24,189 nt of DNA from a virus (IMGVR_UViG_3300031857_001357:1-24189), one strand, 5' to 3'. Shown: positions 13,470 through 20,293, numbered from the stretch's first letter. The notes: generated from the sequence alone by a model not told the origin. Numbers and translations: made by a program.

Positions 13470-14214
13470 TTCCCTTGCGCTCTGGACACCAGAGCAGACG
13501 CAGCTGATCGCTACCACCATCGCGCCCGGGTGCAGCAGCGATGAGCTGCGCCTCTTCGCCTATGCCTGCCAGCGGACTGGCTTGGACCCGTTCTCGAAAC
13601 AGATCTACGCCATCAAGCGCGGCGGCAAGATGACCATTCAGGCCGGCATTGACGGCTTGCGCGCCATTGCTGAGCGCACCGGCGAGCTGGACGGCAGCCA
13701 TACGGAATGGTGCGGTGATGATGGCCAGTGGTCTGATGTATGGATCAGCGCCAAGCCGCCGGCTGCAGCGAAGACCACGATCTGGCGCAAGGGCTCATCG
13801 CATCCTTTCACTGGCGTGGCGCGGTTCGCGGACTACAACGCCGGCCAGGGCCTGTGGAGCAAGATGCCAGCCGCGATGATCGCCAAGTGCTCGGAGGCAT
13901 TGGCACTGCGGAAGGCATTCCCCGCCAACCTCAGCGGCGTCTACAGCACCGATGAGATGGAGCAGCAGGCGATCGAGCCGGTGACAGTGGCGGCAGTGCC
14001 GGCGCCTGCCGGTGATGCCAAGCTGTTTACGGCTGGCAAGGCTGCCATTGCCAAGGCCAAGACCATCGACGATCTAGCCAAGGTGACCACACGCATGGAG
14101 GCCCGCAAGGGTGAGCTGAGCGATGAGCAGAATGAGCAACTGATGCAGCTGGCACTCAGCCGCGAGGCTGAGCTGACTGCGCCAGCCGAGGAAGATCCCT
14201 TTGATGATGACTGA
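13459..14214 (+). CDS. bet: Bet/RecT-family single-strand annealing protein
   Basis: A 251-residue recombinase of the Bet family. Core motifs in order: LRLFAYACQRTGLDPFSKQI, YAIKRGGKMTIQAGIDGLR, AIAERTGELDGS, WCGDDGQWSDVWI, then WSKMPAAMIAKCSEALALRK and AFPANLSGVYSTDEM. About the last 70 residues are variable and acidic at the very end (EEDPFDDD), which could contact SSB or other partners. It anneals complementary single strands made by the upstream exonuclease, with SSB encoded 200 bases later. Start ATG 13459 overlaps the exonuclease by 11 bases. Confidence 0.92.
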   Translation: MTSSSLALWTPEQTQLIATTIAPGCSSDELRLFAYACQRTGLDPFSKQIYAIKRGGKMTIQAGIDGLRAIAERTGELDGSHTEWCGDDGQWSDVWISAKPPAAAKTTIWRKGSSHPFTGVARFADYNAGQGLWSKMPAAMIAKCSEALALRKAFPANLSGVYSTDEMEQQAIEPVTVAAVPAPAGDAKLFTAGKAAIAKAKTIDDLAKVTTRMEARKGELSDEQNEQLMQLALSREAELTAPAEEDPFDDD

Positions 14215-14419
14215 GCCGTACCTGACCACTGAGCAGCTAGCCGCCCGCTGGGGCGTCAAGCCAAGCACGATCAAAGGCCAGCGCGCGCGGGGTTCAGGGC
14301 CACGCTATGTGACCCTGCCGCGCCTCGCTACGCCAGCCGGCACGCCACGGGTGCAGTATCCGCTGGCTGATGTGCTGGCATTTGAAGAATCCAACTCCAT
14401 CACGCCAATCAACCCATGA
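14207..14419 (+). CDS. Excisionase-like helix-turn-helix protein
   Basis: A 70-residue protein with an HTH_17-type domain: PYLTTEQLAARWGVKPSTIK, then QRARGSGPRYVTL and VQYPLADVLAFEE. The helix-turn-helix plus short winged strand is the pattern of excisionases and small phage DNA-binding adaptors. ATG 14207 is used; ATG 14204 and TTG 14201 in the same frame are alternatives. Since no integrase is in view, excisionase activity is not supported beyond the fold; a transcriptional role is equally possible. Its stop overlaps the SSB start (ATGA). Confidence 0.75.
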   Translation: MTEPYLTTEQLAARWGVKPSTIKGQRARGSGPRYVTLPRLATPAGTPRVQYPLADVLAFEESNSITPINP

Positions 14420-14757
14420 GTCTCTACGCATCCGGCATCGTCCGCATCATCAGCGAGCCACAGCTCAAAGCATTTGAAAGCGGCACTATGGTCTGCAACT
14501 TCGGCGGCGGCATTCAGGAAGGCAAGGACAAGAATGGCGAATACATCAACAATGCGATTGATGTTGAAGCATGGGGCAAGACCGCTGAGATCATCGTGGA
14601 CAAGCTGAAGAAAGGTGATTCAATCTTTGTATCTGGCAACCTGCGGATGCAGGAATGGCAGGACAGGGACAGCGGCACCAAGCGTCGCAAGCACGTGCTG
14701 AGCGTGCAACGGTTTGAGTTCCTGCCGCGCGTCAAGGTCGAAGAGGACGTGTTCTGA
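14416..14757 (+). CDS. ssb: Single-stranded DNA-binding protein
   Basis: A 113-residue SSB with an OB fold: GIVRIISEPQLKAFESGTMV, NNAIDVEAWGKTAEIIVDKL (the conserved xxVxxWGKxAE motif), KKGDSIFVSGNLRMQEWQD and KHVLSVQRFEFLPR. It is short, without the long disordered linker of host SSBs, but it ends in the acidic tip VEEDVF, which may act as a reduced partner-binding tail. It would coat single strands during replication and Bet-mediated annealing. Start overlaps the HTH gene stop; the stop shares one base with the next ATG. Confidence 0.93.
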   Translation: MSLYASGIVRIISEPQLKAFESGTMVCNFGGGIQEGKDKNGEYINNAIDVEAWGKTAEIIVDKLKKGDSIFVSGNLRMQEWQDRDSGTKRRKHVLSVQRFEFLPRVKVEEDVF

Positions 14758-14876
14758 TGTACTACCTGATCTGGCTGCTAATGGTCGCCACGGCCTGTCT
14801 GGCGATCGGCAATCATCCCTGGTTGGCGCTGATGACCATGGTCATGGCCTTTGTCGTGAGGTGCTGCTGTGATTGA
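14757..14876 (+). CDS. Small membrane protein
   Basis: A 39-residue ORF, MYYLIWLLMVATACLAIGNH then PWLALMTMVMAFVVRCCCD. Two hydrophobic segments (3-17 and 22-34) are separated by a short polar turn, and the tail has three cysteines. It starts on the last base of the SSB stop (TGATG) and overlaps the next gene's GTG. No family recognised; a small inner-membrane protein is likely. Confidence 0.55.
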   Translation: MYYLIWLLMVATACLAIGNHPWLALMTMVMAFVVRCCCD

Positions 14877-15129
14877 CCTCTCCCCCGCCGCCCAGGCGGT
14901 GATGGATGCGTATAAGAACGCTCCAGATTTGATGCTTGACGGTGATCCTGACGAAGTGGAACAGCGCCTTGGCCTTGCCGCCGCCCTCCGCGCTGCTGCG
15001 GATCAGGTGGTGCCGGAAGAGCCGCTCCATTATGGAGATCAGCGCTGGATGTTTGAGCGCGATGCCCGCCAGGCTTGCCGCAAGAAGTTCCTCGCCATCG
15101 CCGCCGAGCTGGAGGGTGGCAATGGCTGA
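14869..15129 (+). CDS. Small ORFan family protein (cyanobacterial phage type)
   Basis: An 86-residue acidic helical protein starting GTG at 14869: IDLSPAAQAVMDAYKNAPDL, RLGLAAALRAAADQVVPEEP, and a C-terminal CRKKFLAIAAELEGGNG. I associate the LSPAAQAV ... AAALRA-ADQVVPE ... ILAIAAELE pattern with a multi-copy small family in freshwater Synechococcus/Cyanobium genomes and their phages, function unknown. It overlaps the previous gene by 8 bases and the next by 8 (ATGGCTGA). Confidence 0.7.
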   Translation: MIDLSPAAQAVMDAYKNAPDLMLDGDPDEVEQRLGLAAALRAAADQVVPEEPLHYGDQRWMFERDARQACRKKFLAIAAELEGGNG

Positions 15130-15337
15130 CATCACCCTCTACAAGCTTGACGCTGCCTTTGCACCACTGAGCAAGTTCGATCATCTCGCCAAGCCTGATG
15201 ATTTCATCGAGGTCTCGCTATGGCGCAATGGCGAAGGCTTTGATGCTCACCTGAGCAGCCATGCCGAGCAAACCATCAGGCTCTCGTGGGGCGAGTACAA
15301 GGCTTTGAAGAAACTCATCAAGGAGCTGGATCAATGA
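15122..15337 (+). CDS. Small hypothetical protein
   Basis: A 71-residue protein, MADITLYKLDAAFAPLSKFD, then PDDFIEVSLWRNGEGFDAHL, ending EYKALKKLIKELDQ. The pattern suggests a small beta sheet followed by a C-terminal amphipathic helix. It is not recognised beyond resemblance to single-domain phage accessory proteins. It starts inside the previous gene's last codons and its stop overlaps the next ATG (ATGA). Confidence 0.68.
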   Translation: MADITLYKLDAAFAPLSKFDHLAKPDDFIEVSLWRNGEGFDAHLSSHAEQTIRLSWGEYKALKKLIKELDQ

Positions 15338-15747
15338 CTGACTTTCGTGCGCTGTGCGCTGAGCTGGTAGAGCTGTTGGAGGATGAATGGTATGGCGTTA
15401 CCCGCGAACCTAGCGCTCTTGTGAATGCCCGCGCTGCGCTTGCCCAGCCCGAGCCGCAGGGGCCGAGTGAACTGGAACTAGAGGCCATTGAGCTGAAGCT
15501 ATGGGACAAGCACCGAACCAAGGGATACATGGGAGAAGAGTTTATGTATGACAACGACTTCAGCGCTGCCTTGGATGAATACCGCGACTTACTGGCCCGG
15601 CCCGAGCCGCAGGGTCCGACGGATGCGGAGTTAGATGCGCTGTTCACCGAAGTTGACCAAGGCGGAGAGTGCCAGTCCTGGCGTGCTTTCGCCCGCGCCG
15701 TCCTCGCCCGCTGGGGCACACCCGCCACTACCGGAGAACAACAATGA
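15334..15747 (+). CDS. MTDFRALC-family protein, copy 1
   Basis: A 137-residue acidic protein: MTDFRALCAELVELLEDEWY, ARAALAQPEPQGPSELELEA, DLLARPEPQGPTDAELDALF, ending ARAVLARWGTPATTGEQQ. It carries two PEPQGP modules and an ARxVLARWGxP tail, and is a paralogue of the next gene, with which it shares the first 24 coding bases exactly. I associate the family with freshwater picocyanobacterial prophages, where copies differ by loss or gain of modules; no function is known. The modular repeats suggest that copies arise by recombination at the repeated DNA. Confidence 0.72.
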   Translation: MTDFRALCAELVELLEDEWYGVTREPSALVNARAALAQPEPQGPSELELEAIELKLWDKHRTKGYMGEEFMYDNDFSAALDEYRDLLARPEPQGPTDAELDALFTEVDQGGECQSWRAFARAVLARWGTPATTGEQQ

Positions 15748-15885
15748 CTGACTTTCGTGCGCTGTGCCAAGAGCTGATGGATGAAGCGATCTATCTGGGA
15801 TCGCTTCCCTATGAGCAAGATCCAGATTCCGATCTGATTGCCCGCGCCAGCACCGCCCTAGCCCAGCCCGAGCCGCAGGGGCCGA
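15442..15885 (+). repeat. Three copies of a 25-base PEPQGP-coding direct repeat
   Basis: Near-identical 25-base units beginning GCCCAGCCCGAGCCGCAGGG lie at 15442-15466, 15595-15619 (two changes) and 15861-15885. All encode A(Q/R)PEPQGP in frame within the two MTDFRALC paralogues. A 15-base tandem (15886-15900, 15901-15915) follows the third and encodes TDEEP twice. Such units are natural sites for unequal recombination by the neighbouring Bet system. Confidence 0.8.
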
Positions 15886-16085
15886 CGGATGAGGAGCCAA
15901 CGGATGAGGAGCCAACGGATCAAGAGATAGAAGAATGGGCAGACGCTGCTGCGGAAGTCCCCTTAGAGGAAATGGACCCAGAAGTGCATGGGTGGCGACG
16001 TTGTTTCAAGTCAGACGAATTCAGCGAAACGATCCGCGCCGCCTTAGCCCGCTGGGGCCGCCCCGCCATCGAGCCGGTGCCTTGA
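15744..16085 (+). CDS. MTDFRALC-family protein, copy 2
   Basis: A 113-residue paralogue of the gene before it: MTDFRALCQELMDEAIYLGS, then ARASTALAQPEPQGPTDEEP with a TDEEPTDEEPTDQE tandem, and the tail TIRAALARWGRPAIEPVP. It is very acidic. It has one PEPQGP module where copy 1 has two. Start ATG overlaps copy 1's stop; the stop overlaps the TTG of the next gene. Function unknown. Confidence 0.72.
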   Translation: MTDFRALCQELMDEAIYLGSLPYEQDPDSDLIARASTALAQPEPQGPTDEEPTDEEPTDQEIEEWADAAAEVPLEEMDPEVHGWRRCFKSDEFSETIRAALARWGRPAIEPVP

Positions 16086-16261
16086 AGCCGCTCCAGCTGT
16101 ACCGCGTGGCATTCGGCCACGCCACACCGCTCCACCTAATGGCCCGTGACCTTGCACACGCCATCACCAGCGCCAAGGAACTGTGCCCCGATACCCAGTT
16201 CCTGAGCGCCACGCTGGTGCCTGAATGGGACAACATTGATGACCTGAACCATGAGCGCTGA
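16082..16261 (+). CDS. Small hypothetical protein before sigma factor
   Basis: A 59-residue protein starting TTG: KPLQLYRVAFGHATPLHLMA, RDLAHAITSAKELCPDTQFL, ATLVPEWDNIDDLNHER. The alternating strand-helix-strand looks like a compact domain. It is coupled to the MTDFRALC gene (TTGA) and overlaps the sigma gene by 11 bases. No family is recognised; a role near sigma cannot be read from the sequence. Confidence 0.6.
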   Translation: MKPLQLYRVAFGHATPLHLMARDLAHAITSAKELCPDTQFLSATLVPEWDNIDDLNHER

Positions 16262-17117
16262 TTCAATGAAGGATTACCTAGCCGAGATCGGCAGGTTCCC
16301 GCTATTGACTGGTGAGCAGGAGATCCAGTTATCCCGCCAGGTGCGGCGGATGATTGAACTGCAAGCCATGGAAGGCGAGCGCACGAAAGCTGAACTGCGC
16401 GAGATCAAGCGCGGACAGCGCGCACGCGACACGATCATGAATTGCAACCTACGGCTAGTTGTTCACATTGCCAAGCGGTACGCAACTCGGCTCAAGTGCA
16501 ATGGCCTTGAGATGATGGACATCATCCAAGAAGGCGCCATCGGGCTGCATCGTGCAGCCGAGCTATTTGATGGCAGCAAAGGCTACAAGTTCAGCACCTA
16601 TGCCTACTGGTGGATTCGTCAGTCAATTACTCGCGCGATTGATACCAAGGAACGAATCATTCGAGTGCCTCAGCACCTGCTGGATAAGATCTACCGCGCA
16701 ACCAAGCTGCAGCGCGAATACCTCCAAGAGCATGGCCGACCGATTTCAATGGTGGCGCTGGCAGAAGAGATGGAAATGACTGTAGATGAACTGCAGATGA
16801 TCCTGCAGCGCAATACGCCGCATAGCAGCCTTGATCAAATGGTCGGTGATAATGGTTCGCCGTTGATTGATTTGATCGCATCAGAAGATCCCGAAATTGG
16901 CGATGAACTATCGCCAATGTATGCGGAGCAGCTGAAGCTAGCTTTTTTTCGTCTAGGAGAACGGGATAGGTATGTTGTATCTGCCTACCATGGATTGAAC
17001 GGCCCGCAGCAATCGCAGCGGGAGATTGGCGAGACGCTTGGCATTTCGCGCAGTGCCGTTGGCCAGCGCCGAGAAAATGCCGTGCGCCGCTTGCGGCTGA
17101 TGATGCGAGCCAGTTAG
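16251..17117 (+). CDS. Sigma-70 family RNA polymerase sigma factor
   Basis: A 288-residue sigma factor with regions 1.2 to 4. Region 1.2: DYLAEIGRFPLLTGEQEIQL (8-27). Region 2: NLRLVVHIAKRYATR, GLEMMDIIQEGAIGLHRAAE (85-104), GYKFSTYAYWWIRQSITRAI (111-130), the -10-binding helix. Region 3: RVPQHLLDKIYRATKL (138-153). Region 4: GISRSAVGQRRENAVRRLRL (264-283) recognises -35 elements. This resembles cyanobacterial group-2 RpoD-like sigmas, lacking the long region 1.1, and would direct host polymerase to phage promoters, plausibly the late genes transcribed on the minus strand. As last gene of the plus operon it could act as the early-to-late switch. It could also be a host gene picked up by the phage. 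Confidence 0.9.
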   Translation: MSADSMKDYLAEIGRFPLLTGEQEIQLSRQVRRMIELQAMEGERTKAELREIKRGQRARDTIMNCNLRLVVHIAKRYATRLKCNGLEMMDIIQEGAIGLHRAAELFDGSKGYKFSTYAYWWIRQSITRAIDTKERIIRVPQHLLDKIYRATKLQREYLQEHGRPISMVALAEEMEMTVDELQMILQRNTPHSSLDQMVGDNGSPLIDLIASEDPEIGDELSPMYAEQLKLAFFRLGERDRYVVSAYHGLNGPQQSQREIGETLGISRSAVGQRRENAVRRLRLMMRAS

Positions 17118-17303
17118 GAATTGCTCCATCTCGATCTTGGCAATATGCCCTACAGCTTGCTGCATCAGCTTGTTCTGGTAGGCATATTGCCTGATCAATG
17201 ATGAGCACAACTGCCGCACTTCGTCAGCGCTGTGATGGTTTAACGCGCTGCGAGATTGCGCTTCAATTTGAAGCTCCTCCTCAAGCGTCCATTCAACGAT
17301 CAT
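16953..17303 (-). CDS. Small hypothetical protein convergent with sigma factor
   Basis: An ORF of 116 codons. The plausible part is residues 1-62: MIVEWTLEEELQIEAQSRSA, HSADEVRQLCSSLIRQYAYQ, KLMQQAVGHIAKIEMEQFLT, a helical pattern I associate with a small cyanobacterial phage protein (WTLEEExxIEA ... LCxxLIRQ). The remaining codons lie antisense over the 3' end of the sigma gene and look like fortuitous text, so the natural end may once have been near 17118. GAGCTAGGGCGATTGG precedes the ATG, a weak ribosome site. Function unknown. Confidence 0.5.
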   Translation of the reverse strand: MIVEWTLEEELQIEAQSRSALNHHSADEVRQLCSSLIRQYAYQNKLMQQAVGHIAKIEMEQFLTGSHHQPQAAHGIFSALANGTARNAKRLANLPLRLLRAVQSMVGRYNIPIPFS

Positions 17304-17345
17304 CCAATCGCCCTAGCTCATGGCGCTGACATCTGCTGATCAATG

Positions 17346-17645
17346 CTAATCAGCCAGCCAGTCATCAATTCGCGCCTGGCGTTTGGCGCAGTGGAACCGC
17401 TGAGCCTCGAACCACTGCCGCCAGTCTTCGCTGCCCTTGCTGCGGTTGCATTCGCGGCAGGCTGGCACGAGGTTGCTGGCGACGGTGTTGCCGCCTTTGT
17501 GGCGCGGCTTGACGTGATCCAGCGTGTCGGCGGCAGCGTCGCAGTAGGCGCAGCAGTGTTGCCATGCCTCAAAGATCTGCTGCCTGAATCGTTGCTTTGC
17601 GGAGCGCTTAGGGACGAGGGATGTGCCATCAATCTGATGATCCAC
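17346..17645 (-). CDS. HNH endonuclease
   Basis: A 99-residue HNH endonuclease: VPKRSAKQRFRQQIFEAWQH, CAYCDAAADTLDHVKPRHKG (first CxxC and the DHVxP His), NLVPACRECNRSKGSEDW (second CxxC and Asn/Lys of the HNH fold). The zinc-bound beta-beta-alpha metal fold nicks DNA; in phages it can be a free-standing homing or packaging-associated nuclease. GTG at 17645 is chosen since CCCGGAGTTGC precedes it closely and gives DHQIDGTSLVPKRS at the N terminus; ATG 17684 in the same frame adds 13 residues but overlaps the upstream gene more. It lies after the endolysin, away from the terminase, so a mobile role is possible. Confidence 0.85.
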   Translation of the reverse strand: MDHQIDGTSLVPKRSAKQRFRQQIFEAWQHCCAYCDAAADTLDHVKPRHKGGNTVASNLVPACRECNRSKGSEDWRQWFEAQRFHCAKRQARIDDWLAD

Positions 17646-17811
17646 GCAACTCCGGGATGGGTAGAACGTTGACCGAAAGGCCAAGGATGTGATCGTTGGA
17701 TGGCGCCAACTCAGTGAGCCGCGCCACGAAGTTGTCGCTCACGTTTTCGGGATCGTCGTCTTCGCTTTCAACGACGATCGTGTACTCAACCTCTAGGACG
17801 TACTGTCTCAC
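17629..17811 (-). CDS. Small hypothetical protein between endolysin and HNH
   Basis: A 60-residue acidic protein starting GTG: RQYVLEVEYTIVVESEDDDP, NVSDNFVARLTELAPSNDHI, LSVNVLPIPELRGSSD. A beta strand, acidic loop, helix and strand layout is visible; no family recognised. GTGA overlap with the endolysin stop indicates coupling. Confidence 0.6.
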   Translation of the reverse strand: MRQYVLEVEYTIVVESEDDDPENVSDNFVARLTELAPSNDHILGLSVNVLPIPELRGSSD

Positions 17812-18980
17812 GCCGCGTGACTTACCAGCATCGCCCAGCCGGTGCCGGGGCCATCAACCTCCCAGCGGCGCAGCCAGTTCTTGCGGCTGTAGGCGATTCC
17901 AGCGCCTTTGGTGTGGTTGACGTAGCCGCCGTTCACCATGTCCGCCTCGCCGTTGGGGTCGTTGTGGACGTAGGCGCCGCTGGTTGCCCCGATGATCACG
18001 CTCCAGTGGCCGCCTCCGGTTGGTGCGCCGACAGGCCCCTTATGCAGCCAGCCGACCATCACGGGGCGCCCTGCCTCTAATTCGGTGTCAATTACGGCGG
18101 GATTGCAGTTAGTGCGAAGCCGTGCTGTTAGCGCCAAGGATTGCAGCGCCTTGATCTGCGCTTGCGCGTCGGTGGTGTCGCCATACTTGGCGCGGATCTT
18201 GTTGTAGGCATCGTCGCTGGTGATCTTGCCGTAGAAGCGGGCCACCATGGCAGCGCTACTGCTGAAACATTCGCGGTAGCCGGTGCCGCTGGCATTATCG
18301 TTCTGCGCCTCATACGGCACACGCAGCAGGATGCCCTGCTGTTGCAGTTGCGGTGCGCCCTTCTGCCACAGTGCGCCTTCGGCCTTCCGCCGCCGCAGTA
18401 GGCCAGCTTCGACGTTTGTGCCAGGGTTGCAGTAGAGCAGCAACGCAGCTGGCACCGATGGCCAGTCCTTGTCACGCAGCGCTGCGCTGATGGTGTCAAA
18501 CCCAGCGCTGCCGTAGAACCCAGTGCCGAGGTTGTAGGCGAAACTTACAAGTGCGCAGCGCTGCGGATCGCCCATGCTTGCCCAGTGCGGGGTTGTGCGC
18601 AGTCGGTCTGCGATGCGGTCCACCTCTAATCGGAGCAGCATGTCGGCTTCGATGACGTTAATCTTGTCGCCGCGCTGTACGGAGCTGCCATCCGGGAATC
18701 GCGTGGTGCCATAACCAATCGTCCACGGATCGCCGCCGCTCAGCGGATCAGGGTAGGCGCTGAGGTGGCAGCCCTCAAACTCCTTGATGATCTGGATCGC
18801 ATCAGCCAGGTCGGTTTGCTTGCCGGGGACGCTCCAGGTCTTGAACCATGGCTGGTCGCGGTTCAGCAGTTGCGGGGCGCGCTTGTTGATGGCGGACTCG
18901 AGCTCGCTGATCGAAGCCAGCTGATGCGGCAGGCCCTTGAAGTACCGAAACAGGTCAATCAGCCGCAGTGGTTGCGTCAT
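17808..18980 (-). CDS. Two-domain endolysin: GH24 lysozyme plus C39-like peptidase
   Basis: A 390-residue lysis enzyme. Residues 60-205 are a phage T4/P22-type lysozyme (GH24): IIKEFEGCHLSAYPDP (64-79) with catalytic Glu69 and Asp78, WTIGYGTT (86-93), and FAYNLGTGFYGSAGF (147-161). Residues 215-388 resemble C39-like cysteine peptidases: ILLRVPYEAQNDNASGTGYR, ECFSSSAAMVARFYG with Cys238, GGGHWSVIIGA with His325, and YVHNDPNGE with Asn340/Asp341. The enzyme would cut glycan strands and possibly peptide stems of host peptidoglycan. The N-terminal 60 residues are unassigned; no signal peptide is evident, so release needs a holin. It follows two small membrane-type genes, as expected for a lysis cassette. 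Confidence 0.88.
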   Translation of the reverse strand: MTQPLRLIDLFRYFKGLPHQLASISELESAINKRAPQLLNRDQPWFKTWSVPGKQTDLADAIQIIKEFEGCHLSAYPDPLSGGDPWTIGYGTTRFPDGSSVQRGDKINVIEADMLLRLEVDRIADRLRTTPHWASMGDPQRCALVSFAYNLGTGFYGSAGFDTISAALRDKDWPSVPAALLLYCNPGTNVEAGLLRRRKAEGALWQKGAPQLQQQGILLRVPYEAQNDNASGTGYRECFSSSAAMVARFYGKITSDDAYNKIRAKYGDTTDAQAQIKALQSLALTARLRTNCNPAVIDTELEAGRPVMVGWLHKGPVGAPTGGGHWSVIIGATSGAYVHNDPNGEADMVNGGYVNHTKGAGIAYSRKNWLRRWEVDGPGTGWAMLVSHAA

Positions 18981-19237
18981 GGCCGTTGGATTTGCTGCGG
19001 CATGGACTGCCGGTAGCTGAAGGCGCCCTTGATCTCGGACCAGATAACAGGGCTCAGCATGGCGGCGACGACGGCCAGGATGACCACCTGCGCCATGCGC
19101 GTCTCCAATCGGCCAACGCGGACGCCCAATCCGCTCCGCTCGGTCTTGTCGGAGATGGCGGCATCCAGCAGCTGCTTCAGCTGGCCTTCCAGCACGCCGA
19201 TGGCGCGAAGGATCTCGCCGTGCGTTGGCTCAGTCAC
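18977..19237 (-). CDS. Single-pass membrane protein, holin-accessory candidate
   Basis: An 86-residue protein starting GTG: TEPTHGEILRAIGVLEGQLK (helical, coiled-coil-like), SGLGVRVGRLETRMA, then a membrane helix AQVVILAVVAAMLSPVIW (49-66) and a short polar tail. The layout, cytoplasmic coiled coil plus C-terminal anchor, resembles XhlA-type holin partners. Overlap with the endolysin start places it in the lysis cassette. The holin role is inference from layout. Confidence 0.6.
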   Translation of the reverse strand: MTEPTHGEILRAIGVLEGQLKQLLDAAISDKTERSGLGVRVGRLETRMAQVVILAVVAAMLSPVIWSEIKGAFSYRQSMPQQIQRP

Positions 19238-19383
19238 CGCTTACGCGAAGCAATGCCACGCAATGCGCCAAGGATCAGCTGAACCCAGCCGTTGGCCTTG
19301 ACGCCAGGCAGGAGACTGAGGATTTCGGAGCCCGCCAGCAGCGTTATGGCAACGCTGGTGATCCCCTCGGGAGTAGGTGCCAT
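19234..19383 (-). CDS. Very small hydrophobic protein of lysis region
   Basis: A 49-residue ORF read from the sequence: MAPTPEGITSVAITLLAGSE, ILSLLPGVKANGWVQLILGA, LRGIASRKR. It has two moderately hydrophobic helices and a basic tail, and ends by overlap with the GTG of the membrane protein gene. I associate the pattern with short ORFs in cyanobacterial prophage lysis regions. It might be a holin-type or assembly peptide; nothing else supports that. Confidence 0.6.
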   Translation of the reverse strand: MAPTPEGITSVAITLLAGSEILSLLPGVKANGWVQLILGALRGIASRKR

Positions 19384-19408
19384 AGCTGGCGTGAATCGCT
19401 ATCTCAGG

Positions 19409-19858
19409 TTAGCTGCCCGATGCAGCACCACCAGCCAGCGTGCAGGTGACTGTGGAGGCTAGGCCGGAAGATGCTGCAGCAACCACAGCTGGCACGCTGA
19501 TCAGGCTGATCGAGACGTTCACATAGCCGGCGGATAGGTGGTCTTCCTGCGGCTGTGCGGCGTAGCGCCAGTGCGTGGAGGTTGGCACCAGATCGGTGAA
19601 ACTGGTGTGCCCGGCCCAGGCTTCAGTGCTGAGCGGGAATGCGATGTAGCCGCCCTGCTGCTCGCGGTAGTGATCGCGCAGCAGCTTGGCCTCTGCCTGC
19701 GTCAGCGCAGCGAAACTCAGTTCGAGGTTGTGGCTGTAGGCGGTGGTGCCATGCCGGAAACGGATGCTGCCACCACCGAAGCCCTTCTCCTCGGTGACGG
19801 GGAAGGTGCCCATGCTGTAGCGGCGTGTTGTCGGCTCCAGTGCCGGGAAGGTGGCCAT
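19409..19858 (-). CDS. Tail protein, paralogue 2
   Basis: A 149-residue tail protein. It shares with the gene at 21849-22421 an N terminus MATFPALEPTTRRYSMGTFP (MATFPSLTPATRAFTPGEYP there), a middle LSFAALTQAEAKLLRDHYRE with QGGYIAFPL, and HWRYAAQPQEDHLSAGYVNV. The pattern is that of a small tail-tube/tip protein duplicated within the tail cluster. The C terminus is Ala/Ser-rich. Precise role is unknown; position between structural and lysis genes supports a virion role. Confidence 0.7.
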   Translation of the reverse strand: MATFPALEPTTRRYSMGTFPVTEEKGFGGGSIRFRHGTTAYSHNLELSFAALTQAEAKLLRDHYREQQGGYIAFPLSTEAWAGHTSFTDLVPTSTHWRYAAQPQEDHLSAGYVNVSISLISVPAVVAAASSGLASTVTCTLAGGAASGS

Positions 19859-20274
19859 CAGTTCTGCAGCGTGATGACGCTGGAGCCCAGACTAAAAGTT
19901 GCAGAGCTGCTGCTGACATCGGCGCCGAAGTCCGCATAGCAGACCAGCTCATCAGCGCTGCTGGCACCGCCGCGCGACTTGTAGATCACAGCAGCTCTGG
20001 CGGTGATGGTGCTGCTGGCCCAGTTCACAGCAGCAAAGCTGAGGGTGACGCGATCGTTAGCGGTGCTCTTGGTGACTGTGCAGGCGCTGGTGACGCCACC
20101 GGCGGTATAGCCGGTGCCACTCACTTCATTCGTGACGGCAGAGCGCTTGAGATCAGTGTCTTTGTTCGGACTGTAGGCCGATGTGACCAGCATCACCTTA
20201 AAGGTGTCGGTGTCGAAGTCGATGGCACCACGGGCCATGTCATCAACGGCTGAGTTGTAGATCAGGCTGGCCAT
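19858..20274 (-). CDS. Putative virion structural protein
   Basis: A 138-residue beta-rich protein: MASLIYNSAVDDMARGAIDF, TFKVMLVTSAYSPNKDTDLK, GTGYTAGGVTSACTV, and RAAVIYKSRGGASSADELVC. I recall the motif FKVMLxTSxYxP ... AAVIYKxRGGxxxADELV from widespread small phage virion proteins of unknown place in the particle. It is coupled to the paralogous tail gene (ATGA). Threonine/serine/glycine richness suits an exposed surface protein. Confidence 0.68.
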   Translation of the reverse strand: MASLIYNSAVDDMARGAIDFDTDTFKVMLVTSAYSPNKDTDLKRSAVTNEVSGTGYTAGGVTSACTVTKSTANDRVTLSFAAVNWASSTITARAAVIYKSRGGASSADELVCYADFGADVSSSSATFSLGSSVITLQN

Positions 20275-20293
20275 AGTTGATGCTCAGATGGAT

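Noticed and set aside
14201-14419. Proof of lysogeny from the excisionase-like HTH protein
   Set aside because: The HTH_17 fold is also used by other phage regulators, and no integrase or attachment site is visible.
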